Shown here: positions 49,359 through 57,583 of the stretch, in pieces
Numbering within the stretch: the first letter of the stretch is position 1
How the letters are laid out: every line of letters starts with the position of its first letter
Assembly: GCF_014269395.1 (NCBI RefSeq)
Contig: NZ_JACOGK010000001.1
Span: 68,360 to 132,359, forward strand
From: Megasphaera hominis
GTDB lineage: Bacteria > Bacillota > Negativicutes > Veillonellales > Megasphaeraceae
Length of the DNA stretch: 64,000 nucleotides
Reading direction: 5' to 3'
The notes under the pieces: generated by a model
The model's database searches: none
The model's input: the letters and a program-made list of their open reading frames with translations, nothing else
Told to the model about the DNA's origin: nothing
Made by a program: the position numbers and the translations under genes

Positions 49359-49386
49359 TCTGCATCTCCTCATAACTATATCTAAA
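49287..49386 (-). promoter_or_regulatory. structured leader RNA of the purine operon, unassigned riboswitch-like element
   Basis: On the minus strand TTTAGATATA (49377-49386) pairs with TATGTCTAAA (49287-49296) over 10 bp with one G-U. Inside, CACAG pairs with CTGTG, and within that GTTTATG pairs with CGTAAAC around a GGCTGGCC-containing loop. A closing helix just before a terminator and a biosynthetic operon is riboswitch architecture. The core motifs of purine, ZTP and PRPP (ykkC-type) riboswitches, as I know them, are not present. Confidence 0.5.
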
Positions 49387-49401
49387 TATAAATACAACAT
49401 G

Positions 49402-49430
49402 ATTGTAACAAAAAGGCCTGTACGTGTCAA
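49402..49430 (-). promoter_or_regulatory. promoter of the purine operon
   Basis: On the minus strand TTGACA (49425-49430), 17 nt, then TACAAT (49402-49407), one base from full consensus. Transcription would begin near 49395, giving a leader of about 175 nt before purE. Confidence 0.85.
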
Positions 49431-49508
49431 TGATGGAAAATTTACAAAGTTTTTTCACAAGGGCCTGTTTCCTTAGGTTCTGACGCTTTATGTGGACAAA
49501 AAAAATAA

Positions 49509-49538
49509 AAACCCTTGCAGCAGCCACTACAAGGGTTT
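49509..49538 (-). terminator. terminator after the amino-acid ABC ATPase gene
   Basis: On the minus strand AAACCCTTG pairs with CAAGGGTTT over 9 bp, followed by TTATTTTTTTTG. It insulates the purine promoter from the transporter operon. Confidence 0.9.
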
Positions 49539-49549
49539 ACGTTTTGCTA

Positions 49550-50269
49550 TTAGAGAATCTTCGACAGGAATTCCTTCGTCCGTTCTTCCTGAGGATGGCT
49601 GAAGACGTCGTCCGGTTTGCCTTCTTCGACGATGTAGCCGCCATCGACGAAGAGAACCCGGTCGGCTACTTCGCGGGCAAAGCCCATTTCGTGCGTGACG
49701 ATGGCCATGGCCATGCCGTCCTTAGCCAGGGCTTTGATAACATCCAGTACTTCGCGGACCATTTCCGGGTCAAGCGCCGATGTCGGTTCGTCAAAGAGCA
49801 TGAATTTCGGTTTCATGGCCAGAGCCCGGGCAATGGCCACACGCTGCTGCTGGCCGCCGGAAAGAGTATTGGGATAGGCATCTTTCTTTTCTTCCAGGCC
49901 GACCTTGCGCAGGAGGCTGACAGCCGTTTCTTCAGCTTCCTTACGGCTGATATGACGGGTCTTCATAGGCGACAGCATGATATTTTCCAAGACCGTCATG
50001 TGCGGAAACAGGTTGAAGCGCTGGAATACCATGCCGACTTCCATACGGACGGCGTTGATACTCTTGGCGTCGTTCATGCTGATGCCGTCGACGACGATAT
50101 CGCCGCCTGTAGGCACTTCCAAATAGTTGATGCAGCGCAGGATGGTACTCTTGCCGGAGCCCGACGGGCCGATAATAACAACTACTTCTTTATCCTGAAT
50201 GGTCAGGTCGATGCCCTTCAGTACCTCGTGCGTCCCAAAGCTTTTCTTTAAGCCTTTAATTTCTATCAT
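49550..50269 (-). CDS. glnQ: polar amino-acid ABC transporter, ATP-binding protein
   Basis: A 239-residue ATPase energising uptake of a polar amino acid. Walker A 'GPSGSGKST' near 34-42, Q-loop '[19 protein letters not shown]', signature '[15 protein letters not shown]' near 134-148, Walker B '[14 protein letters not shown]' near 154-167 and the switch His in '[16 protein letters not shown]'. It is full length. ATG 50269 ([12 protein letters not shown]) has GAGG upstream; ATG 50278 is directly on top of that site. It overlaps the permease end. The substrate cannot be told from the ATPase. Confidence 0.93.
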   Translation of the reverse strand: MIEIKGLKKSFGTHEVLKGIDLTIQDKEVVVIIGPSGSGKSTILRCINYLEVPTGGDIVVDGISMNDAKSINAVRMEVGMVFQRFNLFPHMTVLENIMLSPMKTRHISRKEAEETAVSLLRKVGLEEKKDAYPNTLSGGQQQRVAIARALAMKPKFMLFDEPTSALDPEMVREVLDVIKALAKDGMAMAIVTHEMGFAREVADRVLFVDGGYIVEEGKPDDVFSHPQEERTKEFLSKIL

Positions 50270-50921
50270 CCGTTGCATACCTCTTTTCCAAATAGCTTAC
50301 GAGCCGGGCAATGCCGAGCGTCATGATCAGATAAATTGCAGCTACTGTGAGCCAGATTTCAAAGGAGCCATAGGTCTTGGCAATGATCAGCTGGCCACGG
50401 CGGGTCAATTCTTCAAAGCCGATAACGGAAACCAGGGACGTTTCCTTGGTCATGGAAATGAATTCGTTACCAAGGGGCGGAATGACCTGCTTGAAGGCCT
50501 GGGGCAAAATGATGTAGCGCATGGTCTGTCCCCACGAAAGGCCCAGGGAACGGCCGGCTTCCATTTGTCCGCGGTCGACAGACTGAATGCCTGCACGGAA
50601 AATTTCCGATACGTAGGCACCACTGTTGATGGAACAGGCACCGACGGCAGCGACGAAGGGGTTGATCCGTTCGCCAATGAGCATAGGCAGGGCGAAATAA
50701 ATGAGGAAAATCTGTACCAGCATAGGCGTGCCACGAATGACGTTGACGTAGCACACGGCGAGGATATTCAAAACTTTCATATGCGACAGGCGGCAAATAC
50801 TGGTGATCAAGCCCAGTACCAGGCCGATGCCGACGGACATAGCCGTAATTTCAATGGTTACGGCTGCACCTTGCAGCAATAACGGCAAGGAATTCAGAAT
50901 CAACTGAAAATCAAAGGTCAT
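50256..50921 (-). CDS. polar amino-acid ABC transporter, permease
   Basis: A 221-residue membrane protein of the HisMQ/GlnP type. ATG 50921 ([20 protein letters not shown]) has AAGGAG upstream. Several membrane helices are visible, with '[20 protein letters not shown]' near 60-79 (the family motif RGTPLLVQ) and the EAA loop '[20 protein letters not shown]' near 119-138. The loop contacts the ATPase encoded next. No solute-binding protein gene is adjacent, so the transporter must share one encoded elsewhere. Confidence 0.92.
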   Translation of the reverse strand: MTFDFQLILNSLPLLLQGAAVTIEITAMSVGIGLVLGLITSICRLSHMKVLNILAVCYVNVIRGTPMLVQIFLIYFALPMLIGERINPFVAAVGACSINSGAYVSEIFRAGIQSVDRGQMEAGRSLGLSWGQTMRYIILPQAFKQVIPPLGNEFISMTKETSLVSVIGFEELTRRGQLIIAKTYGSFEIWLTVAAIYLIMTLGIARLVSYLEKRYATDDRN

Positions 50922-50971
50922 GCCAAACACTCCTTTAGATGGCGGTAAAAATAATTTCATCAGTACTTGTC

Positions 50972-51000
50972 ATTATAAGTGTATCAATATTCAATGTCAA
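50972..51000 (-). promoter_or_regulatory. consensus promoter of the ABC transporter operon
   Basis: On the minus strand TTGACA (50995-51000), 17 nt and TATAAT (50972-50977) match the sigma-70 consensus fully. The leader to the permease start is only about 45 nt, so no riboswitch or T-box fits there. Confidence 0.9.
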
Positions 51001-51017
51001 TGAATGTTAACGAAAAA

Positions 51018-51066
51018 AACTCTGTGCCGGCAGAGTAAATGACCCCATAAGTGCCGGTACAGAGTT
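51018..51066 (-). terminator. terminator after pfkA
   Basis: On the minus strand AACTCTGTACCGGC and GCCGGCACAGAGTT form a long stem with one mismatch around a 20-nt loop, followed by TTTTTTTCG. Confidence 0.88.
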
Positions 51067-51096
51067 GCTTTTCTTATTATTTTCCTATTTTTTCGC

Positions 51097-52059
51097 TCAG
51101 CGGCCCAGCTGGTGAACCAGACGGTACATGTTTTCGTCCAGGGGGAAATGGTACCGCGGCGCTTCCGTATAGGGCGTAGCCGCAATGGTTTCACCGATCT
51201 GGCCGATGACGCAGTTGTACGTCCCCGACAGGAGGCAGTCGATGGCCTTTTCCGAAAAGAGGCTGGCCATGATGGCGTCCCGGGCAGTTGGCGAACCGCC
51301 ACGCTGGACGTAGCCAAGGACGGTCAGGTTCGGTTCGAGATAGGTGTGTTCCTTTATATAATCATATACATCAGAGCCCTTCATAGCCCCTTCGGCGACG
51401 ATGACGATACTGCTCATCTTGCCCATGCGGTGCGATTCGTTGAGGTGCATGCACAGGTCTTCCAGGGACACGTCGTGTTCCGGTACGAGGACCGCTTCGG
51501 CACCGGCAGCCAGGCCGGCGTGCAAGGCGATGAAGCCGGCGTGACGGCCCATGACTTCGATGACTGCTACGCGGTCGTGGGAATACGCCGTATCGCGAAT
51601 GCGGTTGACGCACTGCAGGACCGTGTTGACCGTCGTATCAAAGCCAATCGTATATTCTGTGCCATCCATGTCGTTATCGATGGTACCGGGAATGACGATA
51701 GTCGGAATGCCCTGCTTGCTCAGCGCCTGGGCACCGCGCATAGAACCGTCGCCGCCGATGACGACGAGGGCGTCAATGTCATTTTCGCGGATATAGGCAG
51801 CGGCTTCCTTCTGTGTCTTTTCTTCCATGAATTCCAGGCAGCGTGCCGTGCGCAGCATCGTGCCGCCACGGTGGATAATACCGCCTACATCACGCCGGTC
51901 GAGCGGCATGATTTCGTGGCTCAAAAGACCTTCGTAGCCGCGGATGATACCGGTTACGGATAAGCCCTGTTCGATAGCATAACGCGTCACGCCACGAATG
52001 GCTGCGTTCATGCCCGGCGCATCACCGCCGCTCGTCAAAACCCCGATTTTTGTAATCAT
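51097..52059 (-). CDS. pfkA: ATP-dependent 6-phosphofructokinase
   Basis: A 320-residue glycolytic enzyme phosphorylating fructose-6-phosphate. It has the ATP-binding 'KIGVLTSGGDAPGMNAAIRG' at the start, 'GGDGSMRGAQAL' near 102-113 (Gly at the position linked with ATP use), the catalytic 'PGTIDNDMDGTEYTIGFDT' near 124-142 and 'EVMGRHAGFIALHAGLA'. The C-terminal 'LGYVQRGGSPTARD' holds the second substrate region. It overlaps the upstream shikimate-kinase-like gene by 4 nt. Confidence 0.96.
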   Translation of the reverse strand: MITKIGVLTSGGDAPGMNAAIRGVTRYAIEQGLSVTGIIRGYEGLLSHEIMPLDRRDVGGIIHRGGTMLRTARCLEFMEEKTQKEAAAYIRENDIDALVVIGGDGSMRGAQALSKQGIPTIVIPGTIDNDMDGTEYTIGFDTTVNTVLQCVNRIRDTAYSHDRVAVIEVMGRHAGFIALHAGLAAGAEAVLVPEHDVSLEDLCMHLNESHRMGKMSSIVIVAEGAMKGSDVYDYIKEHTYLEPNLTVLGYVQRGGSPTARDAIMASLFSEKAIDCLLSGTYNCVIGQIGETIAATPYTEAPRYHFPLDENMYRLVHQLGR

Positions 52060-52616
52060 TTTTGCTCAGTCCCCTTTCTTTCCCTCGATGCAAACTGCAC
52101 CTTGTCGCGTCCGAGCTGACCAATAATGATCTCTACGATTTCTTCGGCACTGTGGTTGGTCGTATCGACGACGTAATCACAGTACGGATAGACGTGCTTC
52201 CACTGCTCGTCCATGTGTTGCACGAATTCGTGGAGATGATCGTAATCGACTGTCGGCCGTTTCCCTATGTGACGGCTCACGCGTTCTTCTACGCGAAAGG
52301 CAGCCGAACGCAGGGCCACGATGTAGCCATGACGGTGCAAAATACGATACGTATCGATATTCATAGGGAAATTGCCACCAAACGAGATAACCGCTTCGTG
52401 ATAGCGGCTTACTTGCTGTAAGACATTGATTTCTCTCTCTCGGAAGGCCTTCTCCCCTGCTGTTTCATAAAAGTCCGCAATGGACTGTCCTGTCTGGCGC
52501 TCCATACGCCGGTCCGTATCGACAAACTGCCAGCCCAGATGCACAGCGATCTTGCGCCCAATATGACTTTTGCCACTGCCCATCATGCCCACCAGGACAA
52601 TGTTGCGCTTCATCAT
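52056..52616 (-). CDS. aroK: shikimate kinase-like protein
   Basis: A 186-residue small kinase with P-loop 'LVGMMGSGKSHIGRKIAVHL' at 7-26 and 'FVDTDRRMERQTGQSIADFY' near 31-50, the Asp and Arg region of shikimate kinases, plus 'GEKAFREREINVL' near 55-67. The usual GGG shikimate-binding loop reads 'VISFGGNFP', and the lid includes 'RVEERVSRHIGKRPTV'. Shikimate phosphorylation in aromatic amino-acid synthesis is the likely role. The altered loop leaves room for another substrate. It forms a pair with pfkA and not with other aro genes. Confidence 0.78.
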   Translation of the reverse strand: MMKRNIVLVGMMGSGKSHIGRKIAVHLGWQFVDTDRRMERQTGQSIADFYETAGEKAFREREINVLQQVSRYHEAVISFGGNFPMNIDTYRILHRHGYIVALRSAAFRVEERVSRHIGKRPTVDYDHLHEFVQHMDEQWKHVYPYCDYVVDTTNHSAEEIVEIIIGQLGRDKVQFASRERKGTEQK

Positions 52617-52742
52617 AAGTCTATTCCCCTCCTGCAGCAGCTATTCTGCACTTATTCTATTAAAACATTATATCAAAAAACACGTATCATGCATATAATG
52701 AATATTAGAAAAAGACAGGCACGTACTCAATTTTACATACGT

Positions 52743-52775
52743 AAAAACGGCACACACCGTAAAGATGCATGCCGC
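52743..52775 (-). terminator. probable terminator after the AMIN-amidase gene
   Basis: On the minus strand GCGGCATGCA... pairs imperfectly with ...TGTGCCG, followed by TTTTTACG, about 20 nt past the amidase stop. Confidence 0.55.
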
Positions 52776-52793
52776 TTTTACTAATAAAATAGA

Positions 52794-53972
52794 TTAGAGA
52801 CCGTTGTGATCAAAATAATCAGCCAGGCCTTTGACGATACTTTCAGCAAAATTATCCTGCTGGGTTTCCGTGTTGAGGGCCTTTTCTTCAGCCGGGTTAG
52901 AAATGAAGCCCAGTTCCAGGAGCGTAGCCGGCATGTTCGTGTGCAGGAGCACGTAGAAGTTTGCCGTATCGACACCGCGGTCCGGGAAGCTCGTTGCTTT
53001 CATGTTCTGCTGGTGAATGTACTTGGCCAGGCCCAAATCGTACTGGGTCTTCGGGTTGTAGTACGCCGTGACACCCATGGCATCAGGCGACGAGAAGGAA
53101 TCGATGTGAATGCAGACAAAGACGTCGGCCTTGGACGCATTAGCAATGTTGCAACGGGCCTGCAGTTCTTCTACAGCGCCGTCATTCGGTGCATAGACGT
53201 CGACGTCGGTCGTACGGGTCATGATGACGTTAGCACCGGCTTCCTGCAAGAGCTGCTGGACCTTCTTGGAAATGGCCAGGGTAATGTTCTTTTCCTGGCT
53301 CATAGAACCGATGGCGCCTGTATCGGTGCCGCCGTGGCCCGGGTCAATGCAGATGGTCTTGCCTTTGAGACCTTTCGTCAGGCTGTACGATGCGCTCTTG
53401 CCGTACGACGGGATGGTTACCGTAGCCGCACCAACTGCGCTGCCGCTATCCGTCCGGGATTTCCAGGACGTTTTCGTCTGCTGCGAGGGATGAATACCAA
53501 TGCTCGTGTCGCCCCAATGGCTCCACTGTTTTACTTTGCCTGATTTGTCGTTAATATCGATGACCACGCGGTTATTGGTCTTGGCCTTGGCGTCAGCCGG
53601 TAAGGTGAAGACCTTGAGATCATTGGCCGTGATCTTGCGCGGTACCTTGATATTGACATCCGTAGCCGACGACCGCTGAGTGAGCCAAATACGGGAGATG
53701 ACGTTTTTGTTGGCGTCATACTGTTTTTGAACGTTCTTGTCAATTTTCGTATTGGGCAGGGTAACGGTCACGTATTGGCCGGACTTATCGAGGTACAGCC
53801 GCGGTGTCACTTTTTGTGATACATCTACGACAGTACGCACAAAGGGCGTGTTGGCGTCATTACGCGTGGCCACGCGGACGCTCGAAATTTCCGTACTGGC
53901 GGCGGCAGCAGAAGCCAGCGGCAGGACACACGCCAGGGCCAGTAACGGTATCATAAGTAATTTTTTGAACAC
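52794..53972 (-). CDS. N-acetylmuramoyl-L-alanine amidase with AMIN domain (AmiC-like)
   Basis: A 392-residue exported enzyme cutting the amide between MurNAc and the stem peptide. It starts at GTG 53972 with AAGGAG 9 nt upstream. A signal peptide covers residues 1-23 (ending ASAAAAS). An AMIN domain at about 28-150 targets peptidoglycan or septal sites. Amidase_3 is at about 200-385: 'KTICIDPGHGGTDTGAIG' (zinc His), 'SQEKNITLAISKKVQQLLQE', 'CIHIDSF' and 'LLELGFISNPAEEKALNTE' with the catalytic Glu. Its AMIN domain is closely similar to that of the M23 protein two genes upstream. Confidence 0.93.
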   Translation of the reverse strand: MFKKLLMIPLLALACVLPLASAAAASTEISSVRVATRNDANTPFVRTVVDVSQKVTPRLYLDKSGQYVTVTLPNTKIDKNVQKQYDANKNVISRIWLTQRSSATDVNIKVPRKITANDLKVFTLPADAKAKTNNRVVIDINDKSGKVKQWSHWGDTSIGIHPSQQTKTSWKSRTDSGSAVGAATVTIPSYGKSASYSLTKGLKGKTICIDPGHGGTDTGAIGSMSQEKNITLAISKKVQQLLQEAGANVIMTRTTDVDVYAPNDGAVEELQARCNIANASKADVFVCIHIDSFSSPDAMGVTAYYNPKTQYDLGLAKYIHQQNMKATSFPDRGVDTANFYVLLHTNMPATLLELGFISNPAEEKALNTETQQDNFAESIVKGLADYFDHNGL

Positions 53973-54101
53973 TGTTATCTACTCCTTTTCACTTGAACGT
54001 TACTATTATAACATACCTCTCCCTGTAAATTAAGCTTTTTTTCTGTTATGAGCGGGCCGGAACGGTGACAGTTTTGTTACAGCCGTCCACGGGAAACGGA
54101 C

Positions 54102-54139
54102 AAAAAAAGACTGCCTGAACAGCTACGTTTCAGACAGTC
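54102..54139 (-). terminator. terminator after nnr
   Basis: On the minus strand GACTGTCTGAAAC and GTTCAGGCAGTC form a stem with one bulge, followed by TTTTTTTG. Confidence 0.85.
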
Positions 54140-54159
54140 TGTGAGAAATATATTCAAAT

Positions 54160-55821
54160 TCAGTCTTCCGTTACCAAGGGACGCTGGAGGACCGGCCGTT
54201 CCATGTTTTCCTCGAGGCGACGGATGACGCGCGGCACAGCATCAGCTACGTCGACAGGCGAAAAGCCGTACGAGCCGTATTCGTCGTGGCAGTAATCACC
54301 GGCGGCGCCGTGCACATAGACGGCTGCACAGGCGGCGCTGCACAGGTCGGGCAGTCCGGCGTGGACGGCAAAGGAAGCGGTCATACCCGTGAGGATATCG
54401 CCCATACCGCCGCAGGCCATACCGGCGTTGCCTGTAGGATTGACGTAAGCATGGCAGGTCTTGGCCGAAACGATGACCGTCGGTGCGCCCTTGAGGACCA
54501 GGTTGACATGCCACTGGCGGACGAATTCCTTTGCCTTGCCAAGGGGATCCGCCTCAATGTCTGCCATAGAGAACCCGCTCAGGCGGCTGAATTCGGCCAA
54601 GTGAGGTGTCAGAATGAGACGGCTGCCATAAGGGGCCAGGAATTCCCGTTCGCCTGTAAGAACGTTGAGAGCGTCTGCATCGAGGACGATAGGACAAGTC
54701 GTGCCGGCAATGACGGCCTTGACGAAGGCTTTCGTTTCCTCGTGGACGCCGAGACCAGGGCCCATGGCAATGACCGACCAGCGTTTGGTCCGGCAATCGG
54801 CGAGGATTTCTTCGGCATCGGCAGCCGTGAAATGGTCGCCTGTACCGACGCCATGAACCATGGCTTCTATTTCCTTACCGATGCAATAGCCTGCCGTTTC
54901 CTTGGGCACGCGCAAAAAGACCTTGCCGGCACCGCTGCGGATAGCGCCGCGGACAGCCATGAGAGCAGCACCGGCCATGTCGCTGCTGCCTGTGACGATA
55001 GCTATGGTCCCGTGGGTCCCCTTGTGGGAATCGGGACGGCGCGGTACGAGGACTTCGGCAATATCCTGTTCCATGAGAAGATACGCCGGGTCAGCTTCCT
55101 GGGCCTGCAAGAGGGGCCATGGCATGCCGATAGCGTCCAGTTCGATCTGGCCGGCACAGGCCCGGCCGGGATAGAATACGAGGCCCCGTTTGAGAGCGCC
55201 AAAGGTGACGGTCAGGTCCGCAAAGAGGGGCCCGTTTTCTTCGTCACTGCCGGCGCCGCTGACAGCACCTGTATCGGCGTTGACGCCGGTTGGAATATCG
55301 ACCGCAATGACCTGCAGGGAGCCCGTAGCCGCTACGGCGTTGACGATGGCGACGATGCGGCTCATCGGTTCCCGCAAATCACCGTGAAAGCCCGTCCCCA
55401 AGAGGGCGTCGATGACGACCTGGCTCGCTTCCAGGCGTTTCGTCAGGAGGCCCCAGTCACAAGGACGGCCTTGGAAAAATTCGAGAATACACAGATCTTC
55501 GTCGGCGAGCTGGCGCAGAGTCGTCAAATGATCACACGCTTCCTCGCTGTAGTCTTCGGGCTGGCCCAGGATGTAGACGTAAACCCGGGCGCCGGCCGTC
55601 AGGAGCTGGCGGGCGATGACGAAGCCGTCGCCACCGTTATTGCCTTTGCCGCACAGGATGACCACGTCCTTACCGCCCCAGCCGCCAACGAAGGCATCAC
55701 CCTTTTCGACGACGGCGTGGCCGGCATTTTCCATGAGGATTGCCGGGGCAATGGCGTAGATACCGTGCATAGCCGTTTGATCCATGTGCCGCATCTGGGC
55801 GGCTGTGTTAAGTTTCTGCAT
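54160..55821 (-). CDS. nnr: bifunctional NAD(P)H-hydrate epimerase/dehydratase
   Basis: A 553-residue repair enzyme for hydrated NAD(P)H. The N-terminal YjeF_N epimerase domain (about 1-225) has 'ILCGKGNNGGDGFVIARQLL' and 'DALLGTGFHGDLREPM'. The C-terminal ADP-dependent dehydratase (about 240-540) has 'SHKGTHGTIAIVTGSSDMAG' and 'VIAMGPGLGVHEETKAFV'. It also has 'LDADALNVLTG' and the signature 'TGNAGMACGGMGDILTGM' near 480-497. It is located between the two AMIN-domain hydrolase genes and is probably co-transcribed with acpS and the M23 gene, a common acpS-nnr association. Confidence 0.95.
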   Translation of the reverse strand: MQKLNTAAQMRHMDQTAMHGIYAIAPAILMENAGHAVVEKGDAFVGGWGGKDVVILCGKGNNGGDGFVIARQLLTAGARVYVYILGQPEDYSEEACDHLTTLRQLADEDLCILEFFQGRPCDWGLLTKRLEASQVVIDALLGTGFHGDLREPMSRIVAIVNAVAATGSLQVIAVDIPTGVNADTGAVSGAGSDEENGPLFADLTVTFGALKRGLVFYPGRACAGQIELDAIGMPWPLLQAQEADPAYLLMEQDIAEVLVPRRPDSHKGTHGTIAIVTGSSDMAGAALMAVRGAIRSGAGKVFLRVPKETAGYCIGKEIEAMVHGVGTGDHFTAADAEEILADCRTKRWSVIAMGPGLGVHEETKAFVKAVIAGTTCPIVLDADALNVLTGEREFLAPYGSRLILTPHLAEFSRLSGFSMADIEADPLGKAKEFVRQWHVNLVLKGAPTVIVSAKTCHAYVNPTGNAGMACGGMGDILTGMTASFAVHAGLPDLCSAACAAVYVHGAAGDYCHDEYGSYGFSPVDVADAVPRVIRRLEENMERPVLQRPLVTED

Positions 55822-55845
55822 GTGCTTCCCCTTTTCTCTCTATCC

Positions 55846-56769
55846 TTATAAGTATAACGTCGGGTCGACGGCTTCACCGTTGACGCGGATTTCAAAGTGT
55901 ACGTGTGGCCCTGTCGAGTTGCCTGTCGAGCCGGCATAGGCGATGATATCGCCCTGTTTGACCTGGTCACCCTGCTTGACGGCAAGCTTCTGGTTATGGC
56001 CGTAGAGGGTCATGAGGCCCTTGCCGTGGTCGATGACGACCGTGTTGCCATAGCCGCTCATCCAGTCTGCTTCGAGGACGACGCCACCCAAGGCAGCCTT
56101 GACGGGCGTACCGTAATCGACGCCAATATCGATGCCCGAGTGCAGGATCTGGCGGCCGTAAATGGGATGCATACGGTAGCCGAAGGGCGATGTAATGACG
56201 CCCTTGACGGGCCAGATCATTTCCCCTTTGCCGATGACCGGAGTGCCTTTAAAATCCTTATTAATGGCATCGTTGAAGGGCTTGGAAATACTGTCCTTGG
56301 CATCGTGCCAATGGTTCCACTGGCGGATCTTGCCGGATTTATCGTTAATATCGATGACCACGCGGTCGACGATATGCTTTTTTTCATTGCCCGGCAGGGT
56401 AAAGATTTTGTAGTCCTTTGCTGTGAGCGCCTGCGGTACGTCAATACGCACTTCCGTCCGGGAGCCCCGTTCTTTGATTTCTATTTTGCTGATGACATGG
56501 CGGTCCGCCTGGGGCTGCTTGTCTACATCCCGTTCCAGTTCCGTGCCGGGGATGGTGACGATGAGCGTCCGTCTGTCGGCGGAAAGGGTTGCCGTCGGTT
56601 TGACAGGCTCTTCCGTTTCTACGACCGTACGGACAAAGGGAACGTCCGCATCATTACGCGTTACGACGCGGACAGCCGTCACGTCTGTGCGCGCCTGAGC
56701 CGTTGTCATACCCAGTGGCAAAAAGCCCGAAAGGACGAGGAGCGGCAGTACGAAATATTTCTTATTCAC
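55846..56769 (-). CDS. M23 family metallopeptidase with AMIN-like domain
   Basis: A 307-residue exported endopeptidase of the LytM/M23 type, starting at GTG 56769 (VNKKYFVLPLLVLSGF) with AAGGAG 8 nt upstream. A signal peptide ends near residue 26 (AQA). The AMIN domain is at about 28-150, and M23 at about 190-300 with zinc ligands in 'YGRQILHSGIDIG' and 'TGPHVHFEIRVNGE', both complete, so the enzyme should be active and not a LytM activator. It ends DPTLYL as usual for the family. It likely cuts peptide cross-links in the wall. Confidence 0.92.
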   Translation of the reverse strand: MNKKYFVLPLLVLSGFLPLGMTTAQARTDVTAVRVVTRNDADVPFVRTVVETEEPVKPTATLSADRRTLIVTIPGTELERDVDKQPQADRHVISKIEIKERGSRTEVRIDVPQALTAKDYKIFTLPGNEKKHIVDRVVIDINDKSGKIRQWNHWHDAKDSISKPFNDAINKDFKGTPVIGKGEMIWPVKGVITSPFGYRMHPIYGRQILHSGIDIGVDYGTPVKAALGGVVLEADWMSGYGNTVVIDHGKGLMTLYGHNQKLAVKQGDQVKQGDIIAYAGSTGNSTGPHVHFEIRVNGEAVDPTLYL

Positions 56770-56858
56770 CCTAATTTCTCCTTCAAATGAAGCATACGAA
56801 ATTGACACATTTAACTTTCTTATTATACCACAAAATCGGCTTTTCATTTAAAGGAGAT

Positions 56859-57218
56859 TCAAGGCCACACGACTTGGGCAATAGCGTAGGCCCCGTCGTG
56901 AGCAATGGAAAGAGCCGGCAGGCTGCGCAGCTCGGCGACAGCACAATACGGGCCATGCAGGATAAAGCGGGGCGCACCCAGATCATCATGGGCAACCTCT
57001 ACGTCTTGCCACTTGCCTTGGCGAAAGCCCGTACCGACAGCCTTCCAAAAAGCTTCCTTGGCGGCGAAAATGCCGGCCAGGGAGGCGTACTTGCCAGGAC
57101 CGCGGCTTTCACAATAGGCCAGCTCTCCTTCCGTATAAAAACGGCTCAGGGAGTTCCCCCGCGTAACGGCCCAGTTTTCAATGCGTTTAATTTCTACGAT
57201 GTCAATACCGCAGGTCAT
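56859..57218 (-). CDS. acpS: holo-[acyl-carrier-protein] synthase
   Basis: A 119-residue AcpS-type phosphopantetheinyl transferase that activates acyl carrier protein with the 4'-phosphopantetheine of CoA. It has the metal-binding 'CGIDIVEIKRIE' at 3-14 and 'LAGIFAAKEAFWKAVGTGF' near 47-65, with the conserved E and K. Length and position (upstream of nnr) are typical. The ATG at 57218 follows GAGGAGGG. No anomalies are seen. Confidence 0.94.
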   Translation of the reverse strand: MTCGIDIVEIKRIENWAVTRGNSLSRFYTEGELAYCESRGPGKYASLAGIFAAKEAFWKAVGTGFRQGKWQDVEVAHDDLGAPRFILHGPYCAVAELRSLPALSIAHDGAYAIAQVVWP

Positions 57219-57232
57219 AGAATCCCTCCTCT

Positions 57233-57269
57233 AAAAAAACAGCCGCAATTCCCAAGGGAATCACGGCTG
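57233..57269 (-). terminator. terminator after the 57277-57576 gene
   Basis: On the minus strand CAGCCGTGATTCCC and GGGAATTGCGGCTG pair over about 13 bp, followed by TTTTTTTAG. Confidence 0.88.
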
Positions 57270-57276
57270 TACGTAG

Positions 57277-57576
57277 TTACCATTTCTGCATGCGGATACA
57301 AATGGCAATGCCTTCGAGCAACGCCTTAAACGTCATGAACGAAACAGTGAGGTCCTCATAAACGGCAGGGGCTACCTTGTAGTGAATGGTTACTTCTTTC
57401 TTCTGATAGTCATAGATCAGACCGTGTAAGTTCGATTCAAAGGTATAGGCTGGCGCCGGAATCTTAAATTGCGGCGGCTTCTCCTTCTCCAGGCCCTGCA
57501 AAAGGCGTTCGAGAAGAACCCGTTTGGGTACTTCAGGCTGTAACATTTCTTCGACAAAGCTATCCAATACAGACAT
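57277..57576 (-). CDS. conserved hypothetical protein after lysC
   Basis: A 99-residue protein from ATG 57576 (MSVLDSFVEEMLQPEVPKRV), with TGAGG 5 nt upstream; a TTG further up is less likely. It has an N-terminal helix, then a beta-rich part, 'YTFESNLHGLIYDYQKKEVT' and 'YEDLTVSFMTFKALLEGIA'. I do not recognise the family. It begins 7 nt after the lysC stop, so it is probably co-transcribed with it, and it ends at a strong terminator. Confidence 0.65.
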   Translation of the reverse strand: MSVLDSFVEEMLQPEVPKRVLLERLLQGLEKEKPPQFKIPAPAYTFESNLHGLIYDYQKKEVTIHYKVAPAVYEDLTVSFMTFKALLEGIAICIRMQKW

Positions 57577-57583
57577 AGGTGCC

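Noticed and set aside
49287-49386. Purine, ZTP or PRPP riboswitch upstream of purE
   Set aside because: The core conserved motifs of these classes, as remembered, are missing in the leader; it is kept as an unassigned element.
49330-49527. 65-codon minus-strand frame upstream of the purE leader
   Set aside because: It spans the terminator of the ABC gene and the purine promoter, so it is not a transcribed coding unit.
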